Shown: positions 12,101 through 27,100 of the stretch, piece after piece
How positions within the stretch are numbered: the first letter of the stretch is position 1
How the letters are laid out: each line of letters starts with the position of its first letter
NCBI GenBank assembly: GCA_013398615.1
Contig: VZSR01000520.1
Span: 32,715,268-32,779,267, forward strand
Source: Brachypodius melanocephalos
Taxonomy: Eukaryota > Chordata > Aves > Passeriformes > Pycnonotidae
Length of the DNA stretch: 64,000 bases
Direction of reading: 5' to 3'
Made by a program: the position numbers and the translations under genes
Notes under the pieces: model-generated
The model's database searches: none
What the model saw: the letters and a program-made list of their open reading frames with translations, nothing else
Told to the model about the DNA's origin: nothing

Positions 12101-15100
12101 TGAAGTCTGTGCTCAAGAAGCACAGCTAATGCCTTTGAGCAACAGTTGTGCCAGTCAGTCCTTCAGTAGAGGCCAGAGCTAGGCCAAAGTGAAATGCCAA
12201 ACACCAAACTCCCTAAACCCTTAATGGGTAATGCTGGGCTCTAAGCACCTTCCTATGCATTCTGATGAGTGGGAGTACCTTGTATGCAAGGGAATGGGTT
12301 TCTCACTGTGTATGAAATTGCATGCATTACAGAATAGAAATCCAGTTGCTGGGATTTGTTCTATTTTTGTAGGTAGAAAATCTGAAAGTTAATACAGTTT
12401 TGATTTGTTTGATGCACATATCAGAAATGGATATTTATTTGTTTAGTTTTTGTGACAAGAGGAAATTTGACAAGGATAAGGTGCTGTATTTGGCAATATT
12501 TGAGGTGGTGAATATTGTAGATATTTGCTAGTATTTGAGAAAAAGAACATAGGCAGCAGAGTGGCTTTCTTTTATCTTGTCCTTCTTTCTGTTCTGTTTA
12601 CTCACTTTTTAAATACATTGATCTTCAGCATACACCCTTGTGAAGTTGATGATCTTTTATTCCTTGCTTGTAGATGAGACTTGTATTGAACCTCAGAGGA
12701 AATGGAAGTCTTGTTAATTTGCTTACCTAATCCTCTGTCTGCACAGTCTTTATAAAAGTAAGACAGAAAAAAAATTGGTTACATGTTTAAAGATGTTTGC
12801 TATGTCTTCCATGATTTATTATACTTTAAAACAACATATTTCTCTTTCTATTAGATGAAGAGCTCCCTGATTATATTATGGTTATGGTGGCCAATAAGAA
12901 GAGTCAAGAGCAGATGACAGAAGATCTTTCACTTTTCCTTGGAAACAATACTGTCAGGTTTACTGTCTGGTATGTTTGCAAGCTATTGTCGCACTTCTTA
13001 TCAGTAGTGCAGGACTGCTTTCTATAAGTGACACCTGACATTCAAAAAAGTTCTTTATCTTCCCATTATGTGATTTGCATTAATAAGAACTTCTGCTTAG
13101 CATGTCTAATAAGTAAATTAGTTTTAGTCTGTCAACAGTTAGATTTTTGAGGTGATAGTTAGATGGCAAAGGACTGGAGGACTCGTTTGTTTTTAAGCCA
13201 CTCAGATTTGTAAATGAAGTGCTCAGGTAAGCAAGGATTGTATGTTGACTTAAAATTAATTCTTGCAAAACCCACTGTGAGCATGAGAGCATTGTTCACT
13301 GCGGTTAGATGTAAAGGACCAATCTGTTTGCTTTTATGCTAACACCGAGTCAGATTGCTGTGCATGGGAATTACTATATCAGGGCAGATGAGCAGTGGAT
13401 CTAATTCTGTGTACTGTCTTTGGCAAGGCTTAGCACCAAATGCTTAGGTATTCCCACCTCTCAGGCTGTTTATTTATTACCACCACCCAACTCTAAAAAC
13501 CAAAAGTAGAACCTCAGTATTATTGTGAACAGGACAAGTTAGCAACACTTCAACTCTACTGACAGCGAAGGTTCATTTATTCCATGCTGCATGACAAACT
13601 CAGCCATTATACTTCTCATGCATTTTCTAATACTGAATTTGTTTTGCAGTAGAAACCTGTAAGTAAATCCACATTTGAGACATTTGACTCTGGAGATTTT
13701 GTTGCTTTCAGAGTTGTGTATTTTTTCAAGTTAATCTTATTTCTGAATTTCCTGCCTAATAGAGCTTTAAGGAACGTTGTGTTGTTTCATATAGATGAGA
13801 GAAATACTACTTTTTTTTTCAGTTTGCTTTCTTTGATATTTTCATAATGACAATTTACATTCACTTCCAATATTTCTTCTGTGTAATTGGTTCCTACGGG
13901 CTTTTCTGTTATTGAATAGCAGAGAGAAACATTTTAGAAGTTGGCTATGTTATGAAATCATAAACATTGACAAAAAAATGAAAAATAGTTCCAACTATTA
14001 CAATTCACTGTATTAGCTATTTAAACTAATGGATTTCCAGATGATAGTGTAACTTGTGTGGATATAGTTTGCTTTTACTGACACAGGTTTCATTTTTCTC
14101 CTGGCATTTGTCAAAAATATAATAAAGGAGTACAGTTAAGCATGGGCCTATTTTTTGAAAACTGCGTAGGCGTTTCTTTGGTGCCTTTTGTGGCCTGCCT
14201 AGGAGAAACTTTTGAGTTTCAATGTATCAGGAAGTCATGCAGTTGTCTTTCTCATAGTAGTTTTAGGAATCAGACTAATCAGTGAAGTTTACAGGTGGAT
14301 GAGGATGTAGTGTTGGGGGATTTTTTCTTTCTTCTCACTGTAATAATGTGTTTATTTTTAAGCACACTTGTTGTATTAAAGCCCTGTAATTTTCTGTGTT
14401 ATGTCATCTTAGTGCCTTTTTCACAGGCAAAGGGCAGATTTTGTACTTCACTGAGCATGTCTCAGAGTATTGTTGATACATACAAAGCATGCTGGAAGAA
14501 TCCTGAGAATCTTATGTGCTATGAGTTATATACTGTTTGAGTTTGTACTTAAAATTATGTTTAACTCTACTGTGTAATTCAAGTTTCATATGCAAAGTAA
14601 AATTTTAGGCTATGCTTTAGGCTTCTAACTTAGATTTTTTGAATCAATCTTTTTGAAACTTAACTCCATTGATTGTAGTGAAAGGTGGGTAATATTGGCT
14701 TTGATTATGTAAACCAACTAAATGCCAAAAGCAGATGATGTGATGCATACTCTACCTGCATGTGCAAGACATACTGGAGGAAAGATACCTTAAGCCTCCC
14801 TTTTGAGGTTAAACATACTGTGGTTGATGGAAAGTGAAGTCTTAGGTAAAAGAAGTGCTTGTCATAGGGGTGGAAAGGCAGTGGGTTTCTGAGAAATTAT
14901 TAGTCTGAATGTAAGTTAAAAGTTTTTTATTTCTCCTTTGTCTCTTGCTTCCTTCCCTGTCCTCTGTCTATTTCAGGCTCCATGGCGTTTTGGATAAGCT
15001 GCGATCTGTGACTACTGGTAAGTAAGAAAATTAATTATCAGTGAAGGTAGACTTAGGTTTTCTGTGTAGTGTTATGTGTCTAATGGGTTGCAAAAATATC

Positions 15101-18100
15101 TTGGCTGTTTCAATAATTTTTTGTTGATGTGATCTTCCAGACCATTGAGAAAACTCCTTATATTTTGAGATAAAGTATTTATTTTTTGAGTCCCGTGTCT
15201 GTCTGTTTTCTCTGTGTTTCTTGATGATGTATTCAGCTGAAACAGCTTCCAACTTCTTGTATTTTCAGACCTGTGCAACATCTTGTTTGCAGTTTCCTAG
15301 CTACATTTATTGTAAAATCTGTATTGCTGTGCTTTAGTGTAAAACTGAGTGAGAGGTACCTGTCTCCACAGAACCAACCAGTGTAAAATCTTCAGAATCT
15401 AGTATCTTTGAGAGCGACCTGCCTTCCAGCAAAAGCAGTTCATGTGTTAGTGATGAGAGGAGGCGTGAGGATATCTTGCCGCCTCTTGCAGTGTCAAGCT
15501 CTCGGACTGAAAGAAATGACTCCAGAGTTTCAACCAGCTCACAGGAGCAGAAGAACACTGCTTCCAGGTAAGGCTACTGGCTACTTCCTAACACTCCTTC
15601 AGACATCAGTAGTTGTGTGAGTGTAGTAGCCATTCTAAAGAGTACAGACACTTGGAAAGATGCAAGTATTTTGAGGAGTAAAGCATTGCTACAATTTGTT
15701 GTATAAAAAACATTAAATCAGAATTCAGTTCTTTAAGCAACATATGGGCTTAGATTAATTAACGAAACTGAAAATATCAATCAATGTGTTAAATTTGTTT
15801 AAACAATAATACCTTAATGATTCTTCTCACCTGGCTTTGATTAAAAGACAGTTCTCACTTTCCAGGACTTGACTTGCAGATAACAGTTGCGATTGCTTTT
15901 TTTATCAGGCAATCTTGTGAAGATGGTTCTGCATCCCGCTTAACATCTACTGTCAAGCCTTTGAGGGAGTTGTCACCTTCTGAAGCTGTAATTGACATTA
16001 AGCCTGAACCAGATGATCTGATTGATGAAGACCTAAACTTTGTGCAGGAGAATCCTTTGTCACGGAGGAAGCCTATTGTGACTGTAACTTACAGTTCTTC
16101 TCGTCCCTCAGCTGAGATCTACCGGCCACCAGCTGTCAGGAGTGCGGATGGCAATGCGCACGTGTCTGGATTGTCACAACAGGGTAGCTTGCAGGAGAGC
16201 CGGCAGTTAGACACACAAGGCTGCAGGTCTCTGGAAACAGGCCAGCAGTGCAATCCAGAAGCATTTGGCAGCTTAGCAGAAGGTCACAGACCCACCTCCA
16301 AACACGGTGCTGACAAAGTGGGCAGTGAGGTTGGTACAACCTAAACAATTGCGAAAGTTTATTCTTGTTAGGAACCTGAATTGCTATGTACACTTCAGGA
16401 AAATCTTGATCTCAGAGAAATCAAAAGACTTCTGTCACTGGTACCAGTAGGTTTGAGATTTCATGCTTTGGGTCCACTGGTAAAAACAAGTTGCGTAATT
16501 TGACATGCTTATCTGAGAGCTTGCTGCATCTCAGAGTTAATTACCATGTACATCTTCATGTCATATTGACTTGGACTAACAGGTTAGCACATTATTGAGC
16601 TGCATATGATGATTCAGAAATTAGCATGATCTTCCCTAAGTGCTATGTATACCCCCAGCTTTACACAGTCCTGTAAATCAGGATTTTTTGCATGTTGTTT
16701 ATTAGCCCAGATACATTGATGATGATGATGATTATTATTATTATTGTTATTATTCTATTTCGAACTGTGTCAGTTAAGAATTCTTTGGGATGGATGTTGG
16801 ACAAGGACAAGCTAAAATATGATTCCTGCCCTAAGTGCTTTGGAGGCCAAGCTAAGCCAGGCAGGGTGGTGGTCCTAGCTGATAGACTATCCATATGAAT
16901 GAATTAAGAGCCTTTCTTGAGAGGAATGAAGATAGTTATGGCTGCTAATGTTGTAATGAAGCAAGTCTTTTACATGCCTTGTATTGCAAGTGCATCTAGG
17001 TTTATTGCTGTTCATAAAGTTCTCTGTCTTTGCCAGTACTTCATTCTGTATAAAAAATAATGAGTTTTATTTGGAAACCTAGAATGCTTTACAGAGATAC
17101 ATGCTGGTGTCTCAGTTTTTGAGAATGGAGAAGTGCAAATGAGAATGTAGTGATTTATTTAATATTGTACATAAAATCACTGATGAATGTCAGGAGCGTC
17201 TCTGCTTGGAAATGTTCAAAAAAGATCCTGTGGTACTTTCCTTCTATTACTGTTTCATGAATAATGTCTAGAAGAGGCAACAGGGACCTTGCACTGTCTA
17301 GACTGGACCATCCTGACTGCGTGTAACAATTAGCATCCTTTGGAATATTTCCTTGCTAGAAATGAATCATTGCTCTTATCTGAAATTAGAGTTGATACAG
17401 AGGAAGAAAGTCATTTATACTGATTTCATTTTTCTCTCTCAGACTTTGCTCATAATCATCTTGAAGAATACTATAAATTTCTTTGGAAAACCCTGTTTTC
17501 CTGTAGGTGTTGGATAATTTTCCTGTATTTGATAGTTTTTTTCTTTTTTTCCCTAAACGTTGTTTACAGTTACATTTCCAATGAGATGTTTCAATGTAAA
17601 TATATCTGATTTTCCTGTTACCCAGTGCAGTCACTTGTAAAACTGGAATAGAAGTTCTCCATCTCCTGGCTCCGGGTGGAATTGCAGTGCTTTCTTCGCT
17701 GGCTTACTGGTACGAAGTTTGTGTTAAATGAGCTGTTTTGCCTGCTCTGTTTGTTGTAGGAGGAAAGCTCCAGGAAGAGGCGGCTGCCTGTTGTAAGCTC
17801 GGTAGTCAAAGTGAAAAAGTTCTGTAATGATGGAGAAGATGAAGAGGACGAGGAGGACTACGGATTGCGAACAGGAAGCATCTCCAGCAGTGTGTCTGTG
17901 CCTGCAAAGCCAGAAAGAAGGTACTGAAGATCTCAGTGATTCTGAATTTTCAAGAATTAATATAATGAACGAAAACTTTGGAAGTTTGCACTTTTGAAAA
18001 TTGACAGACAAAATTTAGTAAACCATATTAATATTTTTTGTACTATCTCACAACTCTGTGGATGAGATGCTTGTTTATGCCACCCTTTTGCCTTTGATTT

Positions 18101-21100
18101 TGTAACTTGCTTTCAGTTTTGCATGTAAGATGCAATGGAGTGTGAATTTTTATATTATTTGGGTGAAGTTTACTGGCAAAAGAACACTAACGTTGACATG
18201 TTTCAGACCAGGTATTTATTGTGGTAAAACAATTCTTCAGTAATTTGATTTATTTTGAGGAATTGTTTTCAAACCAGTTATCACTTGTTCTTTGAGGTGA
18301 TTTTAACTGAACAGTCTTCAGAAGATTTTCCCTTTTATTTCTGCTCCCTAATTCTGTCTAAGTATCAGGCATGAGTCAAAATACATGTCTTTTGTATCTG
18401 ATTTTTAACAATAGAGGAAGAAAATTTAAACTAGAGGAGAGATGGTTTTACTGACCTACAGTGCTAGCTTATGTAATATTTATTTTAAGCTAATACATTA
18501 TTTTGAATTTATCTTCAGCATCACAGCACATTTATCTGATTTAAGCTTCCTTATTGTTGATGTTAAAAACAAGCAGAAAGCCTTTTTTTACAAATAATAT
18601 GTTTTTGACAGAGTTAGTCTAATTATGCAGCTGGATCATATTTCTCAGGAGGGCTGCATAATTACTGGTGCCAGCACAAACATAGCAAGAGATAAGTGGT
18701 AGGCAGAGGTGGGAAAAAAATTAATGGCAGAGAATGCCTTTCACATATAGCGTGGTTTTACAGCAGCTTAAGTTGAGAAGTGAAATCACACTTCTGGACT
18801 TCCATTTTTTACAGCATCTAGATCCATTTTGTGGATCTCTATTCACTGAGGGAATAGATTAGCTGAAAACTGTTTGGGGTAAAATAATTGTAGATGTTAG
18901 TTTCTGTTAATATTATTCCTGTGTTAACCTGTTGAAACAACTGTCTTTAACATGAGTATGGTTGCTGTACAATCCATGTACAAATAATTATTTTTTTTTA
19001 TTTCCTTTAGACCTTCATTGCCACCTTCAAAACAGGCCAATAAGAATTTAATACTGAAAGCAATCTCTGAAGCACAGGAATCAGTTACAAAAACAACCAA
19101 TTATTGCACTGGTAATTAGCATTGATTTCGCTTGTGCTAATCTGTAGTATTTCCAAACTCTCTTGTATATATCCAAGCTAAAGAAAGTGCTTAGAAATAA
19201 GACAGAATGCTAAATAGCAACTCAGTTATACATGAGGGATTTACTGTGTCCTGTTCCATTACATTGATGTTCAGTAATGAATTATGAAAATATAAACGAG
19301 GGAGAGAAGTGGTACTTAAAATATATTAATCAAGATAGTAAGTATGTGAAGTGTATAGATACAAAATGGGAGTGCCAGAGTATTCTGAAGACAATAGTTG
19401 CCGAGGGGAAATTAATCAGAATAAGCCAGGTTTGAGCTATTTATTTGATCTCTTTTCCCTTTCTTCACTCTTCCTTCTGAGAGGATAGGAGAAAATAGCC
19501 AAAAAGCAAAAAAATGAAAATGCATTTTATATAGGTAATAAAAATACAAAATGATGAGGAACAAAGTGATTGATGTATATCAGGGTGTGTTGATAAGTAT
19601 CAGGATGTGTACGATGATGTATATTGTCCTTTAACAGCAAGGCTGCAGTTTCAGGTCAGTGATTTTAGTTGCAGTTGACGCAGCAGTTGTCTGTGTGTAG
19701 ACATTCAGTTCTCCTAGCTAGGGGAGACTTCTGGAGAAAGGCAAATCCAGCTGTTGTCTCATGCTTTCATTTCACTGGGTGTTGATAAATCCACATGTTG
19801 TCAGCAGGACACATTGCACCTTGCCAGGGAAGGAGCATTCACTAAATTACTTAAACCATGACTTTTATACCATCTGAAGTAGAACTTTTATACCATCTGA
19901 AGACGCTTGCCTGCTCTCTCTCAAATTCTGCAAGCTATAAGAAACAGTACTTTGAGGTGATGCAGGAAGCTCTTCCCTGTGTACAAAGCACTATGGTAGG
20001 AAATGAGACATAGCTAGAAAAATGTAAATTAATGAAAATGATTGATCTTTTTAATAATAGGGATTGTGTAGTTTGACTTACCAACATGAGAATATTTCAG
20101 TGGAGAGGCCAGAAGGCACCACTTTGTTGTTTAATGGAGATGATTTGTGAATTTTATCTGAAATACCATGCAGGTTTTTCCACTTCAGAAGAAATATTTG
20201 ACATATTTTTTAAAGTATTTTGAATGGAATATGGAAGTAAACTAATTTAAAACACATAGATAAAACAAAACAGTAAATTAATAAATAATGAATCCAGTAC
20301 TTGAGTGGTACCTTTCAGTTGTTTGTGTCAGAAGTTAAATGCTGATCTGATACTCAGCCAAGGGAAGAGTTCAGCTTCTCACAATCAAGGCTGACAGTCT
20401 TAGCAGAAGCCAAGTAAAGAAGTCAGCTTGTTGTCCTGCTACCCCCAAATTCTAAGCCACAGCTATCTGTACAGAGATTTAGAACTATCTGAAAGAAGGT
20501 TGTAGTAGTAGTAGTTCGTTGTAGTTCGGTCAGGGTTGATCTCTTCCCAAATAACAAGTGATAGGACATGGGGAAATGGCCTTAGGTGGTGCTGGTGGAG
20601 GTTAAGATTGACATTAGGAAAAAATTCTTCATGAGGAGGGTGGTCAGGCATTGGAACAGGCTGTCCAGAGAAGTGGTGGAGTCACCATCCCTGAAGGTAT
20701 TTAAAAGAGGTGTAGATGTGGCACTTGGGGACATGGCTTAGTGGTGCACTTGGTTTACAGTTGGACTTGGTGATCTTAAGGGTCTTTTCAAACCGAAGTG
20801 ATTCTATGGTTCTGCTGCCATTAAGTTTTATATTCTATTTGCAAGCACTTCAGCAAAGGGTAGCTAGCATCGTATGAAAAGACACATTGATGATCCATGA
20901 TTACTTATATGAAAGATGGAATGAAAAGTGATTTCAAAACTATCTGAAAGTACCACATTAATTATATGTAGAAGTGGATACTTTGCTGTTATCACTCTAA
21001 CCCTTGTCATGCTGTTTTGTCTTAGAAGTGTTCTGAGGTGCCGCTCAGGATGCTCTGCACATGCACAAATATGCTTACACACTAGGAATTTTAAAGGTGC

Positions 21101-24100
21101 TTTTTGTGGAGAGAGATGCTTGGGATTTTTTTTTGTGTGTGTGTGTAGGAATTTGTGAGAGTTATTTTAGCACAATATATCTAAAAATACTACTATTGTG
21201 TGATTGAGTAGTATGTAAATGATTTGCCATTGTTTCTCTATTTAAAGTTCCGCAGAAACAGACTGTTCCAGTTGCACCAAGAACTCGAATTAGCCCAGAA
21301 GAATCACAGTTAGAAGTAATTCATGTGCAAAGCAGAGTCCCTGTTTTGACTTCTCAGCTTCAAGTAGAAGAGTCAAAGGAGCAGACAGTTGAAGAAATTC
21401 AAGGTAATCTGATAATGTTCTTTTAAGAATTTATACTAGGGAGTGCCATTTTGCAGGCTGAGCACAGAAAAGGAAAGGAACGCTTCTAATTTCCAAGTCT
21501 GCATCAAAAGTTCCATGCAGCACCGCCTTCAAATGCAGCTCTCTAAAGCCTGGGTGTCAGATAGATACATGTATCCAAACACACACAGGCAACCTCAGAG
21601 GAATTAATCACTAAGCAAAGAATGGTATATAGCATTGTGGCATGTCACTGAAGAACAGTTTTGCATAAGCACTTACATTTGGATAGCTTCTCTTTTCCCC
21701 ATCCTTTGCATATTTTCCTTAGTATCTTGTAGGAGTAAGTCTGTCACAAAGCCTAAGCGAGAGTGAAGATACTCCAGAGTATTTAGAACACTTTTCCAGC
21801 ATATGAAGTATGAAAAGATTCTTTCCAACACGTGGTTTCAACACAAATGGTTCTAGGGGTTTGGGTTTTTTTCAGTTTAAAAATGAGAATACTCTATTTG
21901 CCCTTACAGGACAGCCGATACCAGGCTGTGTCAGCTTTGGTTTTTACTTCTGTTTTGGATCTCCTAAAAGGCATAACATTTAAAGGCAGTCAAAGTGCCT
22001 TTTCAGCATGGCTTTCTTAAAGAGGATGGGGTATTGTCTTTGTTAGTCACAAGGAATCATAGAAGTAAGGCAGGGGAAAATACATTTCTATAACAAGTAC
22101 TTAGTTTATATTTGCTAAGTGTTTAGATATTTAGATAATGAATAAAATTTGGTTTTGAGTAAGATTTTTGTTACATCATCGCATGATCATTGTTAAGGAA
22201 TGGTAAACATTCATTATTTAAAAAAAAAGATTTTTGCAGTTGCTTATTCCTCATACAGATACATGTGGAATCTTTCTGCCACCCTTAAGTAGTTGAAATT
22301 ATATCTGTAAAGCATGTGAGAAAAAGCTTTGTCAGCCTTTGAATTAATGCATAGAAAATAATTATGCTAAATATTTTCACTCTTTTGCTGTTGAAATGGA
22401 AATGACAGCTTGCTTATGAAATCTACAGAAAGCAAAACCAAAATTTTTAAGCCATGTCTCAAATACAGAACAGTGCTGCTCTGATTTGCTTCAGCTCTTT
22501 TAAGACCGTAAAGTAGTCCCTTGTTAGCTGCTTTCCTCTGTGTGTTTTCTCTGAATGGCCAACTCCCCTACAAATGAGGACGAAGAGCTTGGTCTTCATC
22601 ATTTGCTGTGCCCACAGACCTCATTTGTACTGAGCAGCAATTATGGGACAAGTAGTGTCCTACAGCACTTAGCTTTTGCCATGTGACTGTTCCTGAAACA
22701 GTGAGAAAAGGGTGCATAGTAATGAGAATGGCTTTTGCTGTTAAAAATGTGGTTTTGTTGTTGATTTTGTAAATTGAAAGAATTAGAGAGTGTGCCTCAG
22801 TTCTCTAATCTATAGTTTCATCTTGACATGCTGTAAAATATGCTTCTTATTGCTGGTCTTTTAGGAATTGAACAGAAGGAGCTCTCTTGTCGGCTTCAAA
22901 TTGATCCTATGGTTGAAGATGCCTTGCAAGTGACTCAGGGTTAAGTCTTGTGATCTTTTATTTTCAAATCTAATATTACTGGCCAGTGAATGTTAAGATA
23001 CTCTTTTTCAGTTAGTTATACTATTTCTACAATTTTCTAATTTCTGTATCTCTAAGGAATGAATGCATTACATTAGTAGCTGTTCAGATTTGGTGGGAGT
23101 GGAGGGGTGGACATTTCAGCGTAGCTATTTCATTTATAAAATTTCCTGATCAAACTTAATATGGCTTATGGCTTCTGTTGATCCACCTCTGTAGAATTAA
23201 CAGGGAAGTAAAAATGTTTTCTGGAAACTACTAGGAAGAAATTAAAGTAAGATTAGCTTATTGACCATAGATTGATACTAGAAATAGGCTATAATTTAAG
23301 AGTACAACTACCACCTTATTTTACTCTTCTCTATGTAATTTTTCTCCCAATGCAGATTACTGTGACCCAGAATCTATGGTCCACTCAGATACTCGGTCGT
23401 TTATCCTGAAGAAGCCCAAGTTATCAGAGGAAATGGCAACACAGAATCAGCAATTGGGAAGGAAGGGCACAGAGGCAGTGCGAGTTCACTCAGGACGTCT
23501 AATACAGACACGGTAATAAGCTACTTCATTTAGGACTGTTAGTAGTCAAATTGCTTGTTTGTGGTTTAGATGGAGCCATTTGGTCAGACTCCTGCTTTTG
23601 TCAGTTCAGTCAAGAGGTGGGAAATCATGCAAAATGGACTGACTTTGAATAGCAGAAGAAAAAAAGGCCCCCCAGAAATCCTTCTAAATGGAAAATAATC
23701 CTAGGATCAACTGTAGCTTGAGCATGTCTTTGATTTGCACAAAAGAAGAAGAAGGAACTGAAAAGTACTGCTCTTTTGTTCTGATTTCTGAAATCTTAGT
23801 CAAGTAATCATTTTGCTTAAATTGCCTTTAGTTTTATACCTGTTTCACTGTTGGATTACATTTCTTAAGAAACATCCTTTAACACAGTAGTGAGTGTAGT
23901 GAATCCTGGGCAATAATTTAAGGCTCCTTACTGGAGAGTTTGACCAGGAGAAGTTTAAAGTTTGTCAGCTTCAAACGAAGTTCCAGGTAACAAAATAGTC
24001 CTACCTGTTACGGGTTAAAACCACTCTGAAGAGCATGATAAACTTCATCATGTGGGCTGCTGTGCTTGAGAAACTGCTGGTGTTTCCTTTCTGTTAGTGG

Positions 24101-27100
24101 CTTTTAGCAGCCTGTGTTAATTGAAAACAAAACCAACACTGAGCAAACAAATCCAGAAGGATAACGTGGCCATATCACAGTTGAAAACTGTGACTGTGGT
24201 ACTATAGGAGAGACGTAAATTTTTGCATGTGAATAGGTCTGTTTCTGACTGCTTCAGTCTGAAAGTGCTACCTCGTTTTTAATGTTTTTAATGTTCTGGT
24301 TTCTGTCTTCTTAAAGCCATTCTACAGTGTAGTTGCTTTTAGCCTCATTTCATGGAAAAGCAAAGTTTATCCCTTTGCTGTTTGTCAAAGATGAGAACTC
24401 TGCAGTTCTCCAAATACTTAGAATCACCTGTCATTCAGGAAACCCTTCAGGTGAAATGGATGGGATGGTGAAAGCTTGGAGAAAATGTGTGAGTCCCCTG
24501 TTTTAATGCTCCCTCTTATTCACGCTGACTATGGTCAGATGCAGGACACCAGGCTAGACTGGCCTTTTAGTCATGCTGAGTGTCAAAGTTCTTAGTATCT
24601 TAGTATTTCAATTCTGTCATCCTAGTTCTAAAAACTTTTACACCACTGTTTCATAATGTGCTTTTCAGTAATTTAGAGGAAACATGTGTTTTGTGTGTTA
24701 AGAGGTTTGTAATTCCAAGAATGGTATTTGGTCTCTTTTTCTGCCTCAAAACTGCAAATTCCATAGGATTGACTATTTGTAAATGAGCTTTTGAATCTCT
24801 CTGTTGAGCAGAATTCAACAAACTGAGCTTGTACCTGAGAGCTGTACTTCTTATTAGTGCCTCAGGGAGACCTGAAGGCTAACTGTTAACTGGAATGCAT
24901 TACCAGTAATTACTAAAAGAAGGTCTGTTACTGCTTGACTCCCCATTGATAAGCTTGTACTATTTTCACCCACTAGCACAGCTCACATTCACTCAAACCT
25001 CTTGAATCAAAAAATCTAAATTTACTATATTTCTTTGTTGACAGAGACCAGATTGCACAGCCAGAGAAACCTGCTAGTCCCAAGTTCATTGTGACACTGG
25101 ATGGTGTGCCCAGTCCACCAGGATACCTTTCTGATCAGGAAGAGGAAGATTTGTGTATAATGGAAGGAATAAAGCCAGTTACCCAGCACATGTGTGCTAG
25201 CAAAGGATTAAGAGGTCTTCGAGCACAGCAGATGCAAATTGTAACCAGGCAGCTGGAGGACTGTGATGGTAATTACACTGACCAACAGGATCTAACCTTG
25301 GTGTGGTGCTTTGCTCATGGCTACACCTCCTGGATGTATCATTCCTAAGAAACCAAAGTGATGGTGTTTATTCTTCTAGTTAGAACATTCTTTAGGCAGA
25401 TGAAATGGGGGAGTTCAGTGGGATCATCTTCTCAGAAGCCTTTGTCTTGGTATACTAGAGCAATATGGCATGTGGTAGTTCTCTACCCATCTCAATATTG
25501 GTAAAATTTGGTGGATTTTTTGGTTTTTTGGTTTTTTTTTTTTTTTTTGCGCAAATGTAGTTGGTCTTCATTGCCAGAAATCTGCCCTTCTGGTTGACCT
25601 GTTAGGATTTGTCCCTATGCTGATGGACAGGAGATGTTACAGTTAACATACTGACATGCCTTGAACTTCTAAAAATGTATCAGATGGTATTAATGTTTTT
25701 GTCGAGGGTTGTGACACCAAAAGGAGCCTGTGAAGTGTGAGGTGTTGGTGGAGTCCAGTAGCTAGCACCTGAAAGCAGAACTTAACTGCATGATTTTACA
25801 TGAAAGTGTCTATATTCTCTTTCCATATTTCTTTTGAATAACATGGGAAATTGCTTGCTGAGCCACATGTTTGAATTGTTTTGAATGCTGACATGATGAT
25901 GAAAAGCTCTTGGCTACTGGTTTGTCGTAGGCCTGTTGAATACTTGCCTGAGGGCTGTGCTTGGATTCATGTTTTTTTACTTAGCTTTCTTAAGAAAATA
26001 AAATCTTTATTTTCTGTAGTAGCAGTGTATCCAAATTTCTGAACTAAACAAAGAATACTATTTGATGCTGTACTGATAACCCTTAAATTTCATGGATCCA
26101 GCTGTAAATGTGTAATGCAATTATGACAGCACCATAGTAAAAGATCTTTTAAGTCCACGTCCTTTCAGTCCACTGGCTGCAGAAGTACCGCACGTATCAG
26201 GCAGTCTTAAAGATTAGGGAATGTCGAGTATCCATGCACTTTATTAGCACAGAGAGATGCTCATTAGAGTGCTTCCTTGCAAATCCATGCTTTTCCATGT
26301 GTAGCTTCATACTCCTCACCAAATCTGTTTGGTACAGGAGAGTGTTGCAGTACAGCCCTAGCTCTGTTAAGGATTCCTGTGAAGTAGCAGGGATGGGGCT
26401 GAAGCTCGCAAACACTCAGATCCATGTGGAAGTGATCTATATGAACCAGTGTGGTCCTACAACAGGATGGCGTTATTTATTTGGCTTTGGTGTGTTGCAA
26501 GGAGAAGGCATAAATGAGGCTAAGGATGGAATGAAGCTGGAGCAATTTGTGTCGTTAGTAGGATCAGAGAGGGAAGTCTAGGCAGTGCTGGAAAACTTTG
26601 AAAAGCCAAAGGTTTAGGCAGATTTGGGAAAACAAGACAACAGCAACATATGTACAATTGTCTGAATTTGGAGAGTAAGGTTTTACAAGCAGTGTTAAAT
26701 AGGAGAAAGTCAAAGTCCCATGTTCCCATAGGAGTAGTGAAGGTATGGAATGTTTCAGCTTAGAATTTCTTAAAATACTTTTTGGATTAGAATCTGGGTT
26801 CAGGTAACTTTCATGAACAAATTACATGAAAGTGGTTCTTTTTCAGTGTATGTCCCCATAATAATAAATCTGATTAGTGTAAAAATTGATTTTTAACTTT
26901 CATCTTTAGAAATAATTTTCTAGAGCAAAAAACATCTTGGAGAAAGGAAACGTGACTATAAGTAAACATGGCTCAGCAGAACAGTCATAACTCAGGTTCA
27001 GCTGGAGTACTGTCTCTTCAAGTCTTTAAATCAATTCGAATTTGCAAAGAAAACATTTAATTTGCTTGTAAACAGTGCAAATTTGATCTTTTATCACCAA

